Below, one piece after another: positions 42,844 to 53,800 of a stretch of 64,000 nucleotides of DNA (the first letter of the stretch is position 1; each line of letters opens with the position of its first letter). Position numbers and translations under genes: made by a program. This DNA is from Nitrospira sp. Lineage in GTDB: Bacteria; Nitrospirota; Nitrospiria; Nitrospirales; Nitrospiraceae. The notes below the pieces were generated by a model. That model saw only the letters and a list, made by a program, of their open reading frames with translations. It did no database searches and had not been told where the DNA came from. The stretch covers positions 264,682 to 328,681 of the forward strand of contig JACOEL010000003.1 in NCBI GenBank assembly GCA_024998625.1. Direction: 5' to 3'.

Positions 42844-43797
42844 ATGATGGCGTCACACATTGGCTTTTTGTTCCCCGGACAGGGGTCGCAGTCTGTAGGA
42901 ATGGGGCGCGGGTTTTACGAGGCGTCTCCGGCGGTCAAGGCGGTCTACGATGAGGCCTCCTCGATTCTCGGGTACGACGTCGCGCAGCTCTGTTTCGAAG
43001 GTCCGGCTGAACGGTTGAATTTGACGGAACATACCCAGCCGGCGTTGCTGGTGAGTAGCGTGGCCGCGCTCAAGGCATTGGAACCAGCCGGGTTGAAGCC
43101 GTTGGCTGTGGCAGGGCATAGTCTCGGTGAATATTCGGCGGTCTATGCGGCCGGCGGCCTGTCGTTTCGAGATGCGGTGGCCCTCGTGCAGAAACGAGGG
43201 CGCTACATGTCAGAAGCGGTTCCGCCTGGAGCCGGACTCGTCGCCGCGTTGTTGGGGCTTTCTGCCGACGTGGTGAAGGCGGTCTGTCAGGAGGCCGCTG
43301 TGGCCGGCGTGGTGGCGGCCGCGAATTTTAATTCTCCCGGCCAGATCGTGATCGCCGGAGAAAAGGCCGCTGTCGAACGGGCGATTGAGATTGCCAAAAT
43401 CAAGGGATGTAAAAAAGCGATTCCACTCCCGGTCAGTGTCCCGGTTCATACGCCGCTCATGCAGAAGGCGGCAGACCGGCTTGCAGGGGAGTTCGGTGAA
43501 GTGGTCTGGCGTGATTTGACCGTGCCGTTGGTGAATAATGCCGAAGCAACGGCTCTGCAACGATCCGAAGACATTCGGGCCTCATTGGTTCGGCAGTTGC
43601 CGTCATCGGTGCGGTGGGAAGAGTCGGTGCGGATGATGGCCAAGCTGGGCGTCACCACCTTCGTCGAAATTGGTCCGGGAACCGTGCTGACGGGGTTGGT
43701 GAAGAGGATTCTTCCGGGCGCCGTCACGGCGAACGTCAATGAGCCGCAGTCGCTGGAGGCGACGCTCACGACGCTAGACGTGAACAGTCAGGCGTAA
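42844..43797 (+). CDS. fabD: Malonyl-CoA:ACP transacylase
   Basis: FabD loads malonate on ACP (317 aa). The oxyanion loop FPGQGSQSVGMG at the N-terminus, the catalytic Ser in GHSLGEYSAVYAAG (about residue 92) and the His in SVPVHTPLM are intact. ATG 42844 or 42847 are possible; a frame extension from a TTG at 42805 overlaps a promoter-like TTGACA and is not used. It lies between fabH and fabG. Confidence 0.95.
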   Translation: MMASHIGFLFPGQGSQSVGMGRGFYEASPAVKAVYDEASSILGYDVAQLCFEGPAERLNLTEHTQPALLVSSVAALKALEPAGLKPLAVAGHSLGEYSAVYAAGGLSFRDAVALVQKRGRYMSEAVPPGAGLVAALLGLSADVVKAVCQEAAVAGVVAAANFNSPGQIVIAGEKAAVERAIEIAKIKGCKKAIPLPVSVPVHTPLMQKAADRLAGEFGEVVWRDLTVPLVNNAEATALQRSEDIRASLVRQLPSSVRWEESVRMMAKLGVTTFVEIGPGTVLTGLVKRILPGAVTANVNEPQSLEATLTTLDVNSQA

Positions 43798-43826
43798 GAC
43801 GAGTTGATATTGTGGGGAGCAGGCTG

Positions 43827-44570
43827 ATGTCATTACAGGGAAAAGTGGCGATTGTCACCGGTGGGGCGCAGGGAATCGGACGCGCCATTGCGGAAGCGTT
43901 GGCCGAGGACGGGGCAGATATTGCGGTTGCGGACCTCGATCCGGCGCGTTCGCAGGACGCCGTAGCGGCGATTCAAAAGTTGGGGCGACGGGCGCTCAGT
44001 ATAAAGGTGAACGTGGCGGATTGGAACGATGCGAAGGCCCTGGCCGATCAAGTGATGCAGGAGTGGGGGAAGATTGATATTCTGGTGAACAACGCCGGCA
44101 TTACCCGTGACGGATTGTTGCTCAGGATGAAAGAAGAAGATTGGAACCTGGTCTTGCAGGTCAATTTGAATGGAACCTTTCATTGCACGAAAGCGGTTCT
44201 GCTCCCGATGACGAAACAGCGGTACGGGCGGATCGTCAACATTGCCTCGATCGTCGGGGCGATGGGGAATGTGGGGCAGGCGAATTATGCGGCGTCCAAA
44301 GCCGCGGTGATCGGGTTTACCAAGACGGTCGCGCGTGAGTACGCGAGCCGGGCGGTGACGGTGAATGCGGTAGCGCCGGGCTTTATCGATACGGCGATGA
44401 CCCAGGGATTGTCGCCGGAGGTCAAGGACACGTTGCAGAAGCAGATTCCATTGGGGCGCCTGGGGCTTCCCTCCGACATTGCGGCGGCGGTTCGGTTTCT
44501 GGTGTCTGATGCAGCGTCGTATATCACGGGGCAAGTGTTGCACGTGAACGGCGGCATGCTCATGGTATAA
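43827..44570 (+). CDS. fabG: 3-oxoacyl-ACP reductase
   Basis: FabG reduces 3-oxoacyl-ACP with NADPH (247 aa, short-chain dehydrogenase). The cofactor motif GGAQGIGRAIAEAL, NNAGITRDGLLLRM, the catalytic Ser of NIASIVGAMGNVGQ and the YAASKAAVIGFTK Tyr/Lys pair are present, and it ends with the usual GQVLHVNGGMLMV. ATG 43827 is favoured over GTG 43812 by length. Confidence 0.95.
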   Translation: MSLQGKVAIVTGGAQGIGRAIAEALAEDGADIAVADLDPARSQDAVAAIQKLGRRALSIKVNVADWNDAKALADQVMQEWGKIDILVNNAGITRDGLLLRMKEEDWNLVLQVNLNGTFHCTKAVLLPMTKQRYGRIVNIASIVGAMGNVGQANYAASKAAVIGFTKTVAREYASRAVTVNAVAPGFIDTAMTQGLSPEVKDTLQKQIPLGRLGLPSDIAAAVRFLVSDAASYITGQVLHVNGGMLMV

Positions 44571-44669
44571 GTGAGTCAGGTCGGGTGTCCGGGTTGGTGT
44601 CCTCGGTCCGGAATCTCCCGGTGAGGAATGTGGAGGTCAAGTAAGATGGGGAAGGAGGTGGGCAAGTCC

Positions 44670-44903
44670 ATGGCAACAGTAGATGAACGGGTGAAGAAAA
44701 TTATTGCCGAACAGTTGGGGGTCGAGGAAGAAGAAGTGACGCTCGAGGCCCATTTCGTCGAGGATTTGGGTGCCGATTCGCTCGACACGGTCGAATTGGT
44801 GATGGCTCTGGAAGAAGAGTTCGAGATTGAGATCCCCGATGAGGATGCCGAAAAGATCCTCACCGTCGGCAAAGCGCTGGATTATATTAAAGAGAAGGCA
44901 TAA
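44670..44903 (+). CDS. acpP: Acyl carrier protein
   Basis: ACP (77 aa), strongly acidic, carries growing acyl chains on a 4'-phosphopantetheine attached to the Ser of [18 protein letters not shown] (about residue 37). AGGAGG lies about 12 nt before ATG 44670. A start at 44646 would add eight residues. It is between fabG and fabF in the usual order. Confidence 0.96.
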   Translation: MATVDERVKKIIAEQLGVEEEEVTLEAHFVEDLGADSLDTVELVMALEEEFEIEIPDEDAEKILTVGKALDYIKEKA

Positions 44904-44916
44904 CGGAACCGTAGGT

Positions 44917-46167
44917 ATGCACGATCGACCTGCCAGACGTGTGGTGGTGACCGGTCTCGGACTGGTGACTCCGCTTGGAACCGGGGTGGAGAAGACCTGG
45001 AAAGCGCTCTGCGCCGGAGAGTCGGGGATCGGCCGAATCACGCGATTCGATCCGACCGGCTATGATGCGCGGATTGCCGGAGAGGTGAAGGATTTCGACC
45101 CGGCTCAGTTCATCGAGAAAAAAGAAATCAAGAAGATGGACACCTTCATCCACTATGCGGTGGGGGCGAGTCAGCTGGCGGTGGACGACGCGAAACTCAA
45201 GGTGGCCCCTGAAGAAGCCACGAGGGTCGGGGTCTACATCGGGTCCGGTATCGGCGGACTGGGGTCGATTGAACATTATCACGACGTACTCAGGGAGAAG
45301 GGACCCGGGCGAGTCTCTCCGTTTTTCATTCCGATGACGATCATCAACCTCGCCTCCGGACAGGTGGCGATTCGAGTCGGTGCCAAAGGGCCGAACTCCT
45401 GCGCCGTGACTGCCTGTGCTACCGGTAATCACTGTATCGGGGATGCCTATCGGCTCATTCAGCGCGACGATGCGGATGTGATGATTGCCGGCGGTGCTGA
45501 GGCGGCGATTACGCCGCTCGGCGTGGCAGGGTTTGCCTCGGCCAAAGCCCTCTCTTTCAGGAACGACGACCCAACGAAGGCCAGCCGTCCGTTCGACAAG
45601 GATCGAGACGGGTTCGTATTGGGTGAAGGGGCCGGCGTGGTGGTGCTCGAAGAGCTTGAGCATGCCCGCGCGCGTGGCGTCCGCATCTATGCCGAAGTGA
45701 TCGGGTACGCCATGAATAGCGACGCATACCACATTACCGCCCCGCCTGAAGAAGGGGAGGGGGCGGTCCGTTGTATGGAAATGGCCTTGAAGGATGCGGG
45801 TGTGGCCAAGGCGGACATCGGTTATATCAACGCTCACGGCACGTCTACCATGGCGGATGCCATCGAGACTAAGGCCATCAAGCATGTGTTTGGGGAGCAA
45901 GCCTACCGGATTCCTGTGAGTTCGACGAAGTCCATGACAGGGCACCTCTTGGGGGCGGCCGGCGGTATTGAGGCGGTGTTTAGCATTTTGGCGTTGCATC
46001 ATGGCATGTTGCCTCCCACGATCAACCTTGATCATCCCGATCCCGCCTGCGATCTCGACTACGTGCCTAATAGCGCGCGTCCGGTCCAGACCCAGGTGGT
46101 CCTTTCAAATTCCTTCGGCTTTGGCGGGGTGAACGCCTGCCTGCTTTTTCGCAGGTGTGATCAGTAA
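44917..46167 (+). CDS. fabF: 3-oxoacyl-ACP synthase II
   Basis: FabF elongates acyl-ACP by condensation with malonyl-ACP (416 aa). The active-site Cys is in [15 protein letters not shown] (about residue 165), with the two His in [13 protein letters not shown] and [34 protein letters not shown] is the usual N-terminus. ATG 44917 lies 13 nt after acpP, and rnc follows after 27 nt. Confidence 0.96.
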   Translation: MHDRPARRVVVTGLGLVTPLGTGVEKTWKALCAGESGIGRITRFDPTGYDARIAGEVKDFDPAQFIEKKEIKKMDTFIHYAVGASQLAVDDAKLKVAPEEATRVGVYIGSGIGGLGSIEHYHDVLREKGPGRVSPFFIPMTIINLASGQVAIRVGAKGPNSCAVTACATGNHCIGDAYRLIQRDDADVMIAGGAEAAITPLGVAGFASAKALSFRNDDPTKASRPFDKDRDGFVLGEGAGVVVLEELEHARARGVRIYAEVIGYAMNSDAYHITAPPEEGEGAVRCMEMALKDAGVAKADIGYINAHGTSTMADAIETKAIKHVFGEQAYRIPVSSTKSMTGHLLGAAGGIEAVFSILALHHGMLPPTINLDHPDPACDLDYVPNSARPVQTQVVLSNSFGFGGVNACLLFRRCDQ

Positions 46168-46194
46168 TCCACTTCAGGGCGCGAGTCAGATCGT

Positions 46195-46899
46195 ATGACG
46201 CCGGCAACGTCAATTGAGACGGTCCAGCGCCTTCTGGGCTACCGCTTCCATCAGCCTCGTCTGCTGGAAGAAGCTCTAACTCACAAGTCCTACTCAAACG
46301 AACGGCGCAGCAGGGATCGACCCCAGAACGAACGCCTGGAGTTCCTCGGCGATGCGGTGCTCTCGCTTGTCATGAGCGAGTATCTCGCTGCCGAGTTTCC
46401 AGGCAGCAACGAGGGCGGGTTGTCCAAGCTCAAAGCGCACCTGGTCAGCGAAGCTTCGCTCGCGAGGGCGGCCAGACGCATGAAGCTGGGTCGGTTGTTG
46501 CGCCTGGGGAAAGGCGAAGAACTCTCGAAAGGGCGCGAGAAGCATTCTCTGTTGGCCGATGCGCTTGAAGCGTTGATTGCCGCCATCTACCTGGACGGTG
46601 GGCTTGAGGCCAGCCGAAAGTTCACCTTGCAGGTGCTGGAGGAGGAATTGCTGGCGACGCGTGCTGAGCAGGCCAGGCCGGGGATGGAGGATTACAAAAC
46701 GCAGCTGCAGGAGGTCTGTCAGAAACGGTATGAAAGCTTGCCGCAGTATGAGACGGTTCGGGAGTCGGGTCCTGATCATGAGAAAGTCTTTGAGGTCGAG
46801 CTGACCATTCAGGGAGTCATGCGAGGGATCGGGCGCGGTCGCAGTAAGAAAGAAGCAGAGCAAATGGCAGCGAAGGAAGCGTTGACGCAGTTGGCGTGA
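46195..46899 (+). CDS. rnc: Ribonuclease III
   Basis: RNase III cuts double-stranded RNA in rRNA processing (234 aa). The N-terminal nuclease domain has the signature ERLEFLGDAVLSLVMSEYL and the second metal site in LLADALEALIAAIYLDGG; the C-terminal double-stranded RNA-binding domain (about 160-232) has DYKTQLQEVCQKRYESLPQY and GRGRSKKEAEQMAAKEAL. The acpP-fabF-rnc order is widely conserved. Confidence 0.96.
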   Translation: MTPATSIETVQRLLGYRFHQPRLLEEALTHKSYSNERRSRDRPQNERLEFLGDAVLSLVMSEYLAAEFPGSNEGGLSKLKAHLVSEASLARAARRMKLGRLLRLGKGEELSKGREKHSLLADALEALIAAIYLDGGLEASRKFTLQVLEEELLATRAEQARPGMEDYKTQLQEVCQKRYESLPQYETVRESGPDHEKVFEVELTIQGVMRGIGRGRSKKEAEQMAAKEALTQLA

Positions 46900-46930
46900 G
46901 CAAGAGGTCGCGGACCGACTAGAAGGAGGC

Positions 46931-47587
46931 ATGATGATGGGACAGCGGCGATGGAGCAACGGTTTAAGGATCGTGGGAATGATGAGTCTGTTCATGACCG
47001 TCGGGGTGGCAGGCATCGGCCTGGCCGCCGATGCCGCTCCGGCTGGAAGCGAATCTGTCAGTGCGAGTAACGCGCGCGCGGTCATCAAGACGAAGTTCGG
47101 CGATATCGAGATCAAGTTTCTTCCGGATGTTGCCCCGAAGCATGTCGAGAATTTCATCAAGTTGGCCAAGTCGGGGTTCTATAACGGCACGATTTTCCAC
47201 CGGGTGATCCCGGGATTCATGATCCAGGGCGGCGATCCCAACACAAAGGATTCGCTGAAGAAGGGGGCCTATGGTCAGGGCGGCCCGGGGCATAATGTGA
47301 AAGCCGAGTTTAGCGACCTCCCTCACAAGCGTGGCGTGGTGTCCATGGCTCGGGCTCAGGATCCAGACAGCGCAGGATCCCAGTTTTTTGTCGTCGTGGA
47401 GGAGTCCCGGTTCTTAGATCGGAAATATACGATCTTCGGCGAGGTCGTCAAAGGCATCGGAGTGGCGGACAAGATCGTGGCGTTGCCGCGAGTCATGTGC
47501 CAGACCGGCGCACCGAGTCCTGCGGACAAGGGGCCATGCGACAACCCGATCGATCGGGTTGAAATGACTGTGACGATTATTGAGTAA
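46931..47587 (+). CDS. Peptidyl-prolyl cis-trans isomerase, cyclophilin type (exported)
   Basis: A cyclophilin (218 aa) with a signal peptide (about residues 1-36, cleavage near GLAADA), so it acts in the periplasm on prolyl bonds. The family core is intact: KTKFGDIEIKFLPDVAPKHVENFIKLAKSGFYNGTIFHRVIPGFMIQGGDP, GPGHNVKAEF, ARAQDPDSAGSQFFVVV and YTIFGEVVKG. AAGGAGG lies directly before three consecutive ATG codons; the third (46937) has the best spacing and may be the true start. Confidence 0.93.
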   Translation: MMMGQRRWSNGLRIVGMMSLFMTVGVAGIGLAADAAPAGSESVSASNARAVIKTKFGDIEIKFLPDVAPKHVENFIKLAKSGFYNGTIFHRVIPGFMIQGGDPNTKDSLKKGAYGQGGPGHNVKAEFSDLPHKRGVVSMARAQDPDSAGSQFFVVVEESRFLDRKYTIFGEVVKGIGVADKIVALPRVMCQTGAPSPADKGPCDNPIDRVEMTVTIIE

Positions 47588-47602
47588 GGTGAGACGGGCG
47601 TC

Positions 47603-47632
47603 CGGGCCGATCTCTTCACGAATGTCGGCCCG
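47603..47632. terminator. Hairpin between convergent genes
   Basis: CGGGCCGA (47603-47610) and TCGGCCCG (47625-47632) form a perfect 8-bp stem with a 14-nt loop between the cyclophilin gene and the convergent secreted-protein gene. No T tract is present. Confidence 0.35.
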
Positions 47633-47649
47633 AAGCAGACCGATCTCGG

Positions 47650-48231
47650 TCAGAAGGGTTGGTTCTGCTGTTGAGTGCGGACTAATCCTAAAAAGTGAGT
47701 GAGCGCCTTGGTCATTCGCTCGGCATGGGAGGGGGAGCGAAACAGCAGGGTATCGTCAGGGAACTGCGCTTCGAGTTCGGTGACGGCTCCGGTACAGAAA
47801 CTGGTCTTCATGATGCAGGGGGAGTTGCTCTTGCACGTTATGTGGATGCCATACAGGATCAGGTTGTTCTCTTTCGTGTCTTGGCCTCGATACTCGATCG
47901 TGTCGATATCGTGCAAATCGAAGTGCGTGAAGCCGGTATTGACCTCATCATGTCCGTGATTGAGTTCGACCGTGCCGAGTTTGGTTCCGGTTGGAATGAC
48001 ACTGTAGATCTCGGTAATTTTCGTCGGTTTTCCCGCCTTCGGATTTCTGCAGCTCAGGCTCCTGACAAAGCCGTGTGTATTGGCCATGTCGCTGATGAAC
48101 TGCACGGTGTCATCCAGGCTCTGTCCGGCGGCCGCTGCGGGTAATAAGATCATGCAGGCGAGTGCCCATGCCAGGCCCGTTGTGTTGGGCGACTGCTGTC
48201 GCCGGTTCCTACTTCCGTGATGCATGGTCAT
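47650..48231 (-). CDS. Secreted protein of unknown function
   Basis: A 193-residue protein with a signal peptide (about residues 1-36, cleavage near AAAGQ). The mature part contains SLSCRNPKAGKPTKITEIYSVIPTGTKLGTVELN, FDLHDIDTIEYR and a Cys-rich segment (ITCKSNSPCIMKTSFCTG), with a helical end. Four Cys could form two disulfides in the periplasm. The fold is probably beta-rich in the centre. No family is recognised. A GGAG lies 8 nt before ATG 48231; ATG 48225 is an alternative. Confidence 0.72.
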   Translation of the reverse strand: MTMHHGSRNRRQQSPNTTGLAWALACMILLPAAAAGQSLDDTVQFISDMANTHGFVRSLSCRNPKAGKPTKITEIYSVIPTGTKLGTVELNHGHDEVNTGFTHFDLHDIDTIEYRGQDTKENNLILYGIHITCKSNSPCIMKTSFCTGAVTELEAQFPDDTLLFRSPSHAERMTKALTHFLGLVRTQQQNQPF

Positions 48232-48381
48232 TCTCCGTGAAAGCTTCGCACTGGATTTGTCCGAAGGCGACCCCTACCGTACTGAAACCGGATATACACT
48301 GCAATCCCTACTTTGTCGCAACGGGAGCATGGCGCACTGCCGGTGGGCCGTGCAATGCCTGGGTGGGAAGTATGGATGCGG

Positions 48382-49275
48382 CTACACCACGTCTTGCGCG
48401 ATTACGGCAGGAGGAAGAGCCGGGAAGATCGTCGGGTCGAGAGGTATGATCGGCGAAAGGTCGATTTGTTCGGCGATGGGGCCGAATCGGAATGTATTCA
48501 TCAATGTAGAGACTCGGAACTCCATTTTGTCGAGGTTTAAATAGTGGAAGAGTTGCGACAGCATCGGTCCTTCCATGTGCGGCTGTAGAGGATCGAGTTC
48601 CCATGGATGGAAATACATGACCAGGGGGCGACCTCTTTGTTCGATCCGTCGCAACAGCCCGCAGATGGCCGGAAAGGGCAAAAGCCGGAAGTAGCTGCCA
48701 CCGGCAATGGGAAGCCGCATTCCGCCGAGGTTAACCGTGGATGGGGGGACTTCCCACATGGGGCCGGAAGAGGTCTGTCTCAGGTGGTGCCAGGGATCGG
48801 ACCCCGGCAGGCCGCAATGGTCGTGCCGGATGGGGACGATGCTGGAGTCGTAGGTATGACCTTCCTCTGCCAGAATCGGCAAGGCCCACAGCGTTTCACG
48901 TGTAATGGTGAAGCCCGGCGCGCGATAGCCCTGGATTGGACCGCCCGTGAGGTCTTCCAGGATCTGTTTGGCTTTTCTCACATCTGCGCGAAACAATTCA
49001 GGCGTCTGGGCGGTGACCAGCTCATGACCGTACCCATGGGAGGCGATTTCATGGCCGCATTCAGCGATCTGCTTGATGAGTCCCGGATGACGCTCCGCAA
49101 CCCATCCCAAGACGAAGAAGGTTGCCCTGGTCTGGTAGCGAGCCAATAGATCAAGCACCTTGCAGGTGTTGGGAGCCACTCGACTTTCAAATGATCCCCA
49201 GTGCCGTCGACGAATTGGCGAATCGAAACGGGAAACCTGAAAATGTTCTTCGATGTCGAATGTCAGGCAATGCAC
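48382..49275 (-). CDS. Polysaccharide deacetylase of the PEP-CTERM/exosortase system type
   Basis: A carbohydrate esterase 4-type protein (297 aa) with a DUF3473 C-terminal part, the form found in PEP-CTERM exopolysaccharide loci. The NodB motifs are visible: TFDIEEHF (catalytic Asp and metal Asp region), SHGYGHE (metal His pair) and GYRAPGFTIT; ATFFVLGWVAERHPGLIKQI precedes them. The C-terminal PIAGGSYFRLLPFP and RPLVMYFHPWELDP are DUF3473 hallmarks. I chose GTG 49275 with AAGGA upstream; the longer frame from 49503 adds residues unlike the family. No exosortase is nearby. A candidate sigma54 promoter lies upstream. Confidence 0.85.
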   Translation of the reverse strand: MHCLTFDIEEHFQVSRFDSPIRRRHWGSFESRVAPNTCKVLDLLARYQTRATFFVLGWVAERHPGLIKQIAECGHEIASHGYGHELVTAQTPELFRADVRKAKQILEDLTGGPIQGYRAPGFTITRETLWALPILAEEGHTYDSSIVPIRHDHCGLPGSDPWHHLRQTSSGPMWEVPPSTVNLGGMRLPIAGGSYFRLLPFPAICGLLRRIEQRGRPLVMYFHPWELDPLQPHMEGPMLSQLFHYLNLDKMEFRVSTLMNTFRFGPIAEQIDLSPIIPLDPTIFPALPPAVIAQDVV

Positions 49276-49608
49276 TGGTGTGATCCTTGGGTGTATGGTT
49301 TTGCCTACTAGGTGAGCCAGGTAAGGTTTGCCATCAAGAAGCGTGAGCAGGAGATCACAGAACGAACCTTTTTGCCGTGCTTTGTATACTATGTGCGCAG
49401 CACGAAGTAAAGCAAAGTTTAAGCCATGCACTTTGTTTAAGTATTTCAACCTGATAGTAGCTATAAACTGGTAGGATTCGCGCGACCGTATCATAGAATT
49501 CATGCAATGAGTATCTTAATGGATACAGTCGTGGTGTGGCGATGAAATGATTGGCATGCTGATAGGCCGAGCGGCAGGGTGGTGCTGTGGGAGCCTGAAG
49601 TTTGGTGT
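49276..49608. other. AT-rich intergenic region upstream of the deacetylase gene
   Basis: 333 nt clearly more AT-rich than the surroundings, between the deacetylase start and the 3' end of the kinase operon. It holds the candidate sigma54 promoter at 49411-49426 and no credible gene. Confidence 0.55.
49411..49426 (-). promoter_or_regulatory. Candidate sigma54 (RpoN) promoter
   Basis: On the minus strand, TGGCTTAAACTTTGCT has the invariant -24 GG and -12 GC with exactly 10 nt between them, and matches TGGC-N7-TTGCT. The predicted start is about 125 nt upstream of the deacetylase GTG. PEP-CTERM polysaccharide loci are often controlled by RpoN with the PrsK/PrsR pair. Confidence 0.5.
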
Positions 49609-50856
49609 TTAGGCCGCCTGTCTGGTGGAGTGGCTGTTCGGCAATTGTTGCTGAAGCGGCACCGTGAATCGAAAGATGGAGCCGGATCCTGGTTCGCTTT
49701 CCGCCCCGATGTGTCCACCCATTAATTCAACAAGCTGTTTGCAAATGGCCAGTCCCAACCCGGTTCCGCCGTATTTCCTGGTGGTGGACCCGTCAGCCTG
49801 CACAAACGGCTGGAATAATTTCGAAAAGGCGCTGGGCTCAATCCCGATTCCATTGTCCGAGACGGAAAATCGGACAGGCGTCACCCGCTCCTGCTGCGGC
49901 GAAGGTTCCCCATAACTGGTCGCAGGAAACTCAAGGCCTTGTTCGGCTGGTCGCTGATCGAGTTCCACTAAGACGGAGACGGAACCGTGCTCACTGAACT
50001 TGATGGCGTTCGCAAGCAAATTGCTGAGGATCTGTTGCAGCCTCGCCGGGTCGCCGCACAGGCGGCTGGGCACGTTCTCGGCGATCCGTGAAGTCAGCAG
50101 CAAACCTTTCCGTTGTGCTCGTTCTCCAAAGAGTGCCAGGACACGATCTAGAAATGTGGGTAAGTCGAAGTCCAGCAATTCAAGGGACAGTTTCCCGGAT
50201 TCGATTTTGGAGAAGTCCAAAATGTCGTTGATGATGACCATCAAGGCATCGCCCGACGAGCGGATCGTCTGGGCGCAGTCGAGCTGTTCAGCGGTAAGGG
50301 GCGTGTCCAGTAACCAATCGGTCATGCCCAGGACGCCGTTCATGGGGGTGCGGATTTCATGACTCATGGTGGCGAGAAATTCGGATTTGAGTCGGGCGCC
50401 CTCAATCGCGGCATCGCGGGCTTGCGTGAGCGTGGCCTGGCTCTCCAGGAGTTCCTGGAGCACCTGGTCGGCGCGCACCATGTAGCGGATCCTGTGAGTC
50501 AGCAGCATCGCATTCAGCGGTTTGACGATAAAATCGGTCGCGCCGGCATCGTAGGCCTTCGTAATCGATTCAAAGTCGTCCAGTCCGGTCATGATAAGAA
50601 TGGGGGTATGTTCGCCGCCCGGCAGCCGGCGTAATGCCGCGCAGGTAGCGAATCCGTCCATCCCGGGCATCATGACGTCCAGCAGCACCACGTCCGGTGG
50701 ACACTTCTGAAAAAGTTCGCAGGCTTCAATTCCATTTTGAGCCTCCTCGACCACCCACCCGGCTTGCTCGAGCGCCTCCCGAGCGAACATACGGATGATG
50801 ATATCGTCGTCCGTAATCAGTGCATAGGGTGCTCGTCCTGGGATCAGCGGGTTCAT
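49609..50856 (-). CDS. Response regulator-histidine kinase fusion (REC-HisKA-HATPase)
   Basis: A cytoplasmic 415-residue protein with an N-terminal receiver domain (about residues 10-125; Asp60 in [11 protein letters not shown], Lys in IVKPLN), a coiled linker, a HisKA domain with His166 in [14 protein letters not shown] and a HATPase domain ([36 protein letters not shown]). A kinase placed behind its receiver suggests that phosphorylation of Asp60 gates the kinase. It overlaps the 1210-residue kinase gene by 4 bp and is last in the four-gene operon. No output domain. Confidence 0.9.
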   Translation of the reverse strand: MNPLIPGRAPYALITDDDIIIRMFAREALEQAGWVVEEAQNGIEACELFQKCPPDVVLLDVMMPGMDGFATCAALRRLPGGEHTPILIMTGLDDFESITKAYDAGATDFIVKPLNAMLLTHRIRYMVRADQVLQELLESQATLTQARDAAIEGARLKSEFLATMSHEIRTPMNGVLGMTDWLLDTPLTAEQLDCAQTIRSSGDALMVIINDILDFSKIESGKLSLELLDFDLPTFLDRVLALFGERAQRKGLLLTSRIAENVPSRLCGDPARLQQILSNLLANAIKFSEHGSVSVLVELDQRPAEQGLEFPATSYGEPSPQQERVTPVRFSVSDNGIGIEPSAFSKLFQPFVQADGSTTRKYGGTGLGLAICKQLVELMGGHIGAESEPGSGSIFRFTVPLQQQLPNSHSTRQAA

Positions 50857-53800
50857 GTCGGTTTCTCCTTGGCGATCTCATTTCGAAAGACGGTACACGT
50901 GGCGCGATAGTCGGATTCCAACTGGGCAAACATCCGGTCGGCATCGACGAGATTTTTTCGGTTCCCCATGGTTTCGAACTCTTTGCAGCAGGCTGCCACG
51001 GCAATGGCGCCGAGTTGTGCGCTGCTTGATTTGAGGCGATGTGCGATTGCTTCCAGGGCCGCCGGGTCGTTGGCGCGGATGGCGTCACGTAGTGCGTCCA
51101 CGCTTTCTCGCGAATTGTCGAGATACTTGCGAAGCACGGAGGCCAGCACGTTCGGCCGGTTGGGACGTTGCAACGCACGGATGCCCTCCAGGGCCTTGAG
51201 GTCCATGCCGGGCGCTGTTGATGGGGTGTCAGCCGCCGGCTCAGTCGTGATTTGGGGTGGCAGGGATTGAGTTCCGGGAGCCCCAGCGCTCGGCTGTGTG
51301 GCCTGCGCGGGAGGCTCATGGCGACTCAGCCATTTGCGGACAATTCCCTGCAACTGCATCTGGGTGAATGGTTTGCTCAGATAATCGTCCATGCCGGCCG
51401 TGAGGCATTGTTCACGGTCTCCCTGCATGGCATGCGCCGTCAAGGCAATGATGGGCAGCCGACGCCGACCGGAGGCTGTTTCGCGACGGCGAATTTCTCC
51501 GGTGGCCGTGAGCCCGTCCATTTCAGGCATCTGGCAGTCCATCAGCACGATGTCGAAATGGTCGCGTTCGGCGGCCGTGAGGGCCTGCCGGCCGTTTTCT
51601 GCCACCTCGACTTCATAGCCCAGTTGCTCCAACATGCCGACGGCTACTTCGCGATTCACGGGACTGTCTTCGGCCAGCAGAATTCGTCCGCGTTGTTTGG
51701 GACTCGGCGCTGCTGCTCCCGCTTCAGATAGGTGGGGGGGCGGGGTGTCGCTTGCCTGTGCGGACAAGACAAGGGGCTCTGTCCATTGCATATACGGCGC
51801 GAGTTTCGTTGAGAGGCCCGACCCCAGGGGTTGCAGATCGAACCGTGTCGTAAACGCGAAAGTCGAGCCGCTCCCCGGCGTGCTTTCTACGGTGATGGCG
51901 CCACCCATGAGGCCGACCAACTGCCTGGCAATGGAAAGGCCGAGACCGGTCCCGCCGTATCGTCTAGTGGTCGACCCATCCGCCTGAGAGAATGCGTCAA
52001 AAATGCGTGATTTGGCCGCCGGTGGAATGCCGATGCCGGTGTCGGTTACGGCGAAGCGCAACAGAGCATGGGTGGTGGTTCCTTCCACATACTCGGCGTT
52101 CAACGAGACGCCCCCTGTTTCCGTAAACTTCATGGCGTTGCTCAGCAGATTCATCAGGATCTGGCGGAACCGGACCGGGTCGCCCTTGAGATAGCGTGGG
52201 ACCGCGTCGTCGATGTGTTGAGAAAGGCGAAGCTGTTTCCGACGGGCCGCTTCGCCGAACAGCTCGAGCGATTCTTCGAGCACCGGCAATAGGTCGAAGT
52301 CGATGCATTCCAAATCGAGTTTCCCGGCTTCGATTTTTGAGAAGTCCAGAATGTCGTTGATGATGGCCAACAACGTTCTTCCGGAACGATGCACGGTGGA
52401 CGCGAGATGTCGCTGTTTGTCTGTCAGCGCACTGTTGAGCAGCAGTTCGGTTGTGCCCAATACTCCGTTCATGGGAGTGCGGATTTCGTGACTCATATTG
52501 GCCAGAAACTCGCTCTTCGCTTTGCTGGCGGCCTCTGCGGCTTCCTTCGCTGTACGGAGATCCTGCTCGGTCTGCTTCCGGTCGGTGGTATCGATGTGGA
52601 TGCCGACCATGCGTGCGGTCACGCCATAGATATCTCGAATCAGACTGCCGCGGGACAGGATCCATCGATAGGAGCCGTCTCGATGTCTAAGGCGATGTTC
52701 AAGTTCGAACTGGGATCGTTGGCCATCCAGACAGGTTTGGATGGTTTCCTGAACGAACGGTTGGTCGTCAGGATGGATCCGCGTCCGCCATTCGTCGAAA
52801 CTATTGGGGAGCGTGGTGTCGTCGTAGCCGAGCTGGTTCTTCCATTGCGGGGAGAAATAGATTGCGCCTGTGCTGAGGTTCCAGTCCCAGATCCCGATGT
52901 GTGAGCCCTGCACGGTCATCGTCAATCGTGCTTCGCTGGTGCGCAAGGCCTCTTCCGCCTGTTTCCGTTCTGAAATATCCACGACGAATGCGGTGAAGGT
53001 ATAAGCATTCTCGAGACGGAGCGGCGTAATCGCCAGTTCGATCGGGAATTCCGTGCCGTCGCGTCGCAAGGCGGTGATTTCGAGCCGTTTGTTGAGAATA
53101 GGCCCCTCACCGGTCTTGAGAAAATGCTGCAATCCGCGTTGGTGAGCCTCCCGCTGAGGGTGAGGAATGATGGTTTCTGTCAGTAGTCGGCCGATGGCTT
53201 CCTGACGCGTCCATCCGAACATCTGCTCGGCCTGCGTGTTCCAGCCGATGATAACGCCTTGTTCGTCCATGCTGAGCACTGCGCTGAGTGCGGTATCGAT
53301 GATCAGTCTCGTGCGGGCCTCGCTCTTGCGTAGTTCTCCTTCTGCATGGAGCCGTTCGACTGCCTCCAGTGCGAGGGAAACCATGGAGGCGATGGCATGG
53401 CCGAACTGCTGTTCCTCCAGCATCCAGGGGCGGGGCGGGCCGATATGCTCATTGCAGAGCACCCCGACGAGTTGCCCTTTGAAGCGAATGGGAATGTCCA
53501 GCATGGCGCCGATTCCGAGGGGCTCGAGATAGCCGGAGGTGAACTCGCAGGTGCGAAGGTCGCTTCGGGCATCGGAGGCATCGATCACGCGCTCGGAAAG
53601 AAGTTCACGGAAGTATTGTGGAAAGTGGGCCGATTGGAGCTCAATTCCCGAGGAGTGGCTGTTTTTCGACGATTCGTAGAGATCTTTGCATCGGATTGAA
53701 CCGTGGTCTTCACTCAACATCCAGATGCTGGTTCGGCTCACTCCCAGGGTCATCGCCGTCGCGCGGGTAATTTCCTGCAATGCCGGCTCCAGCACGCCGC

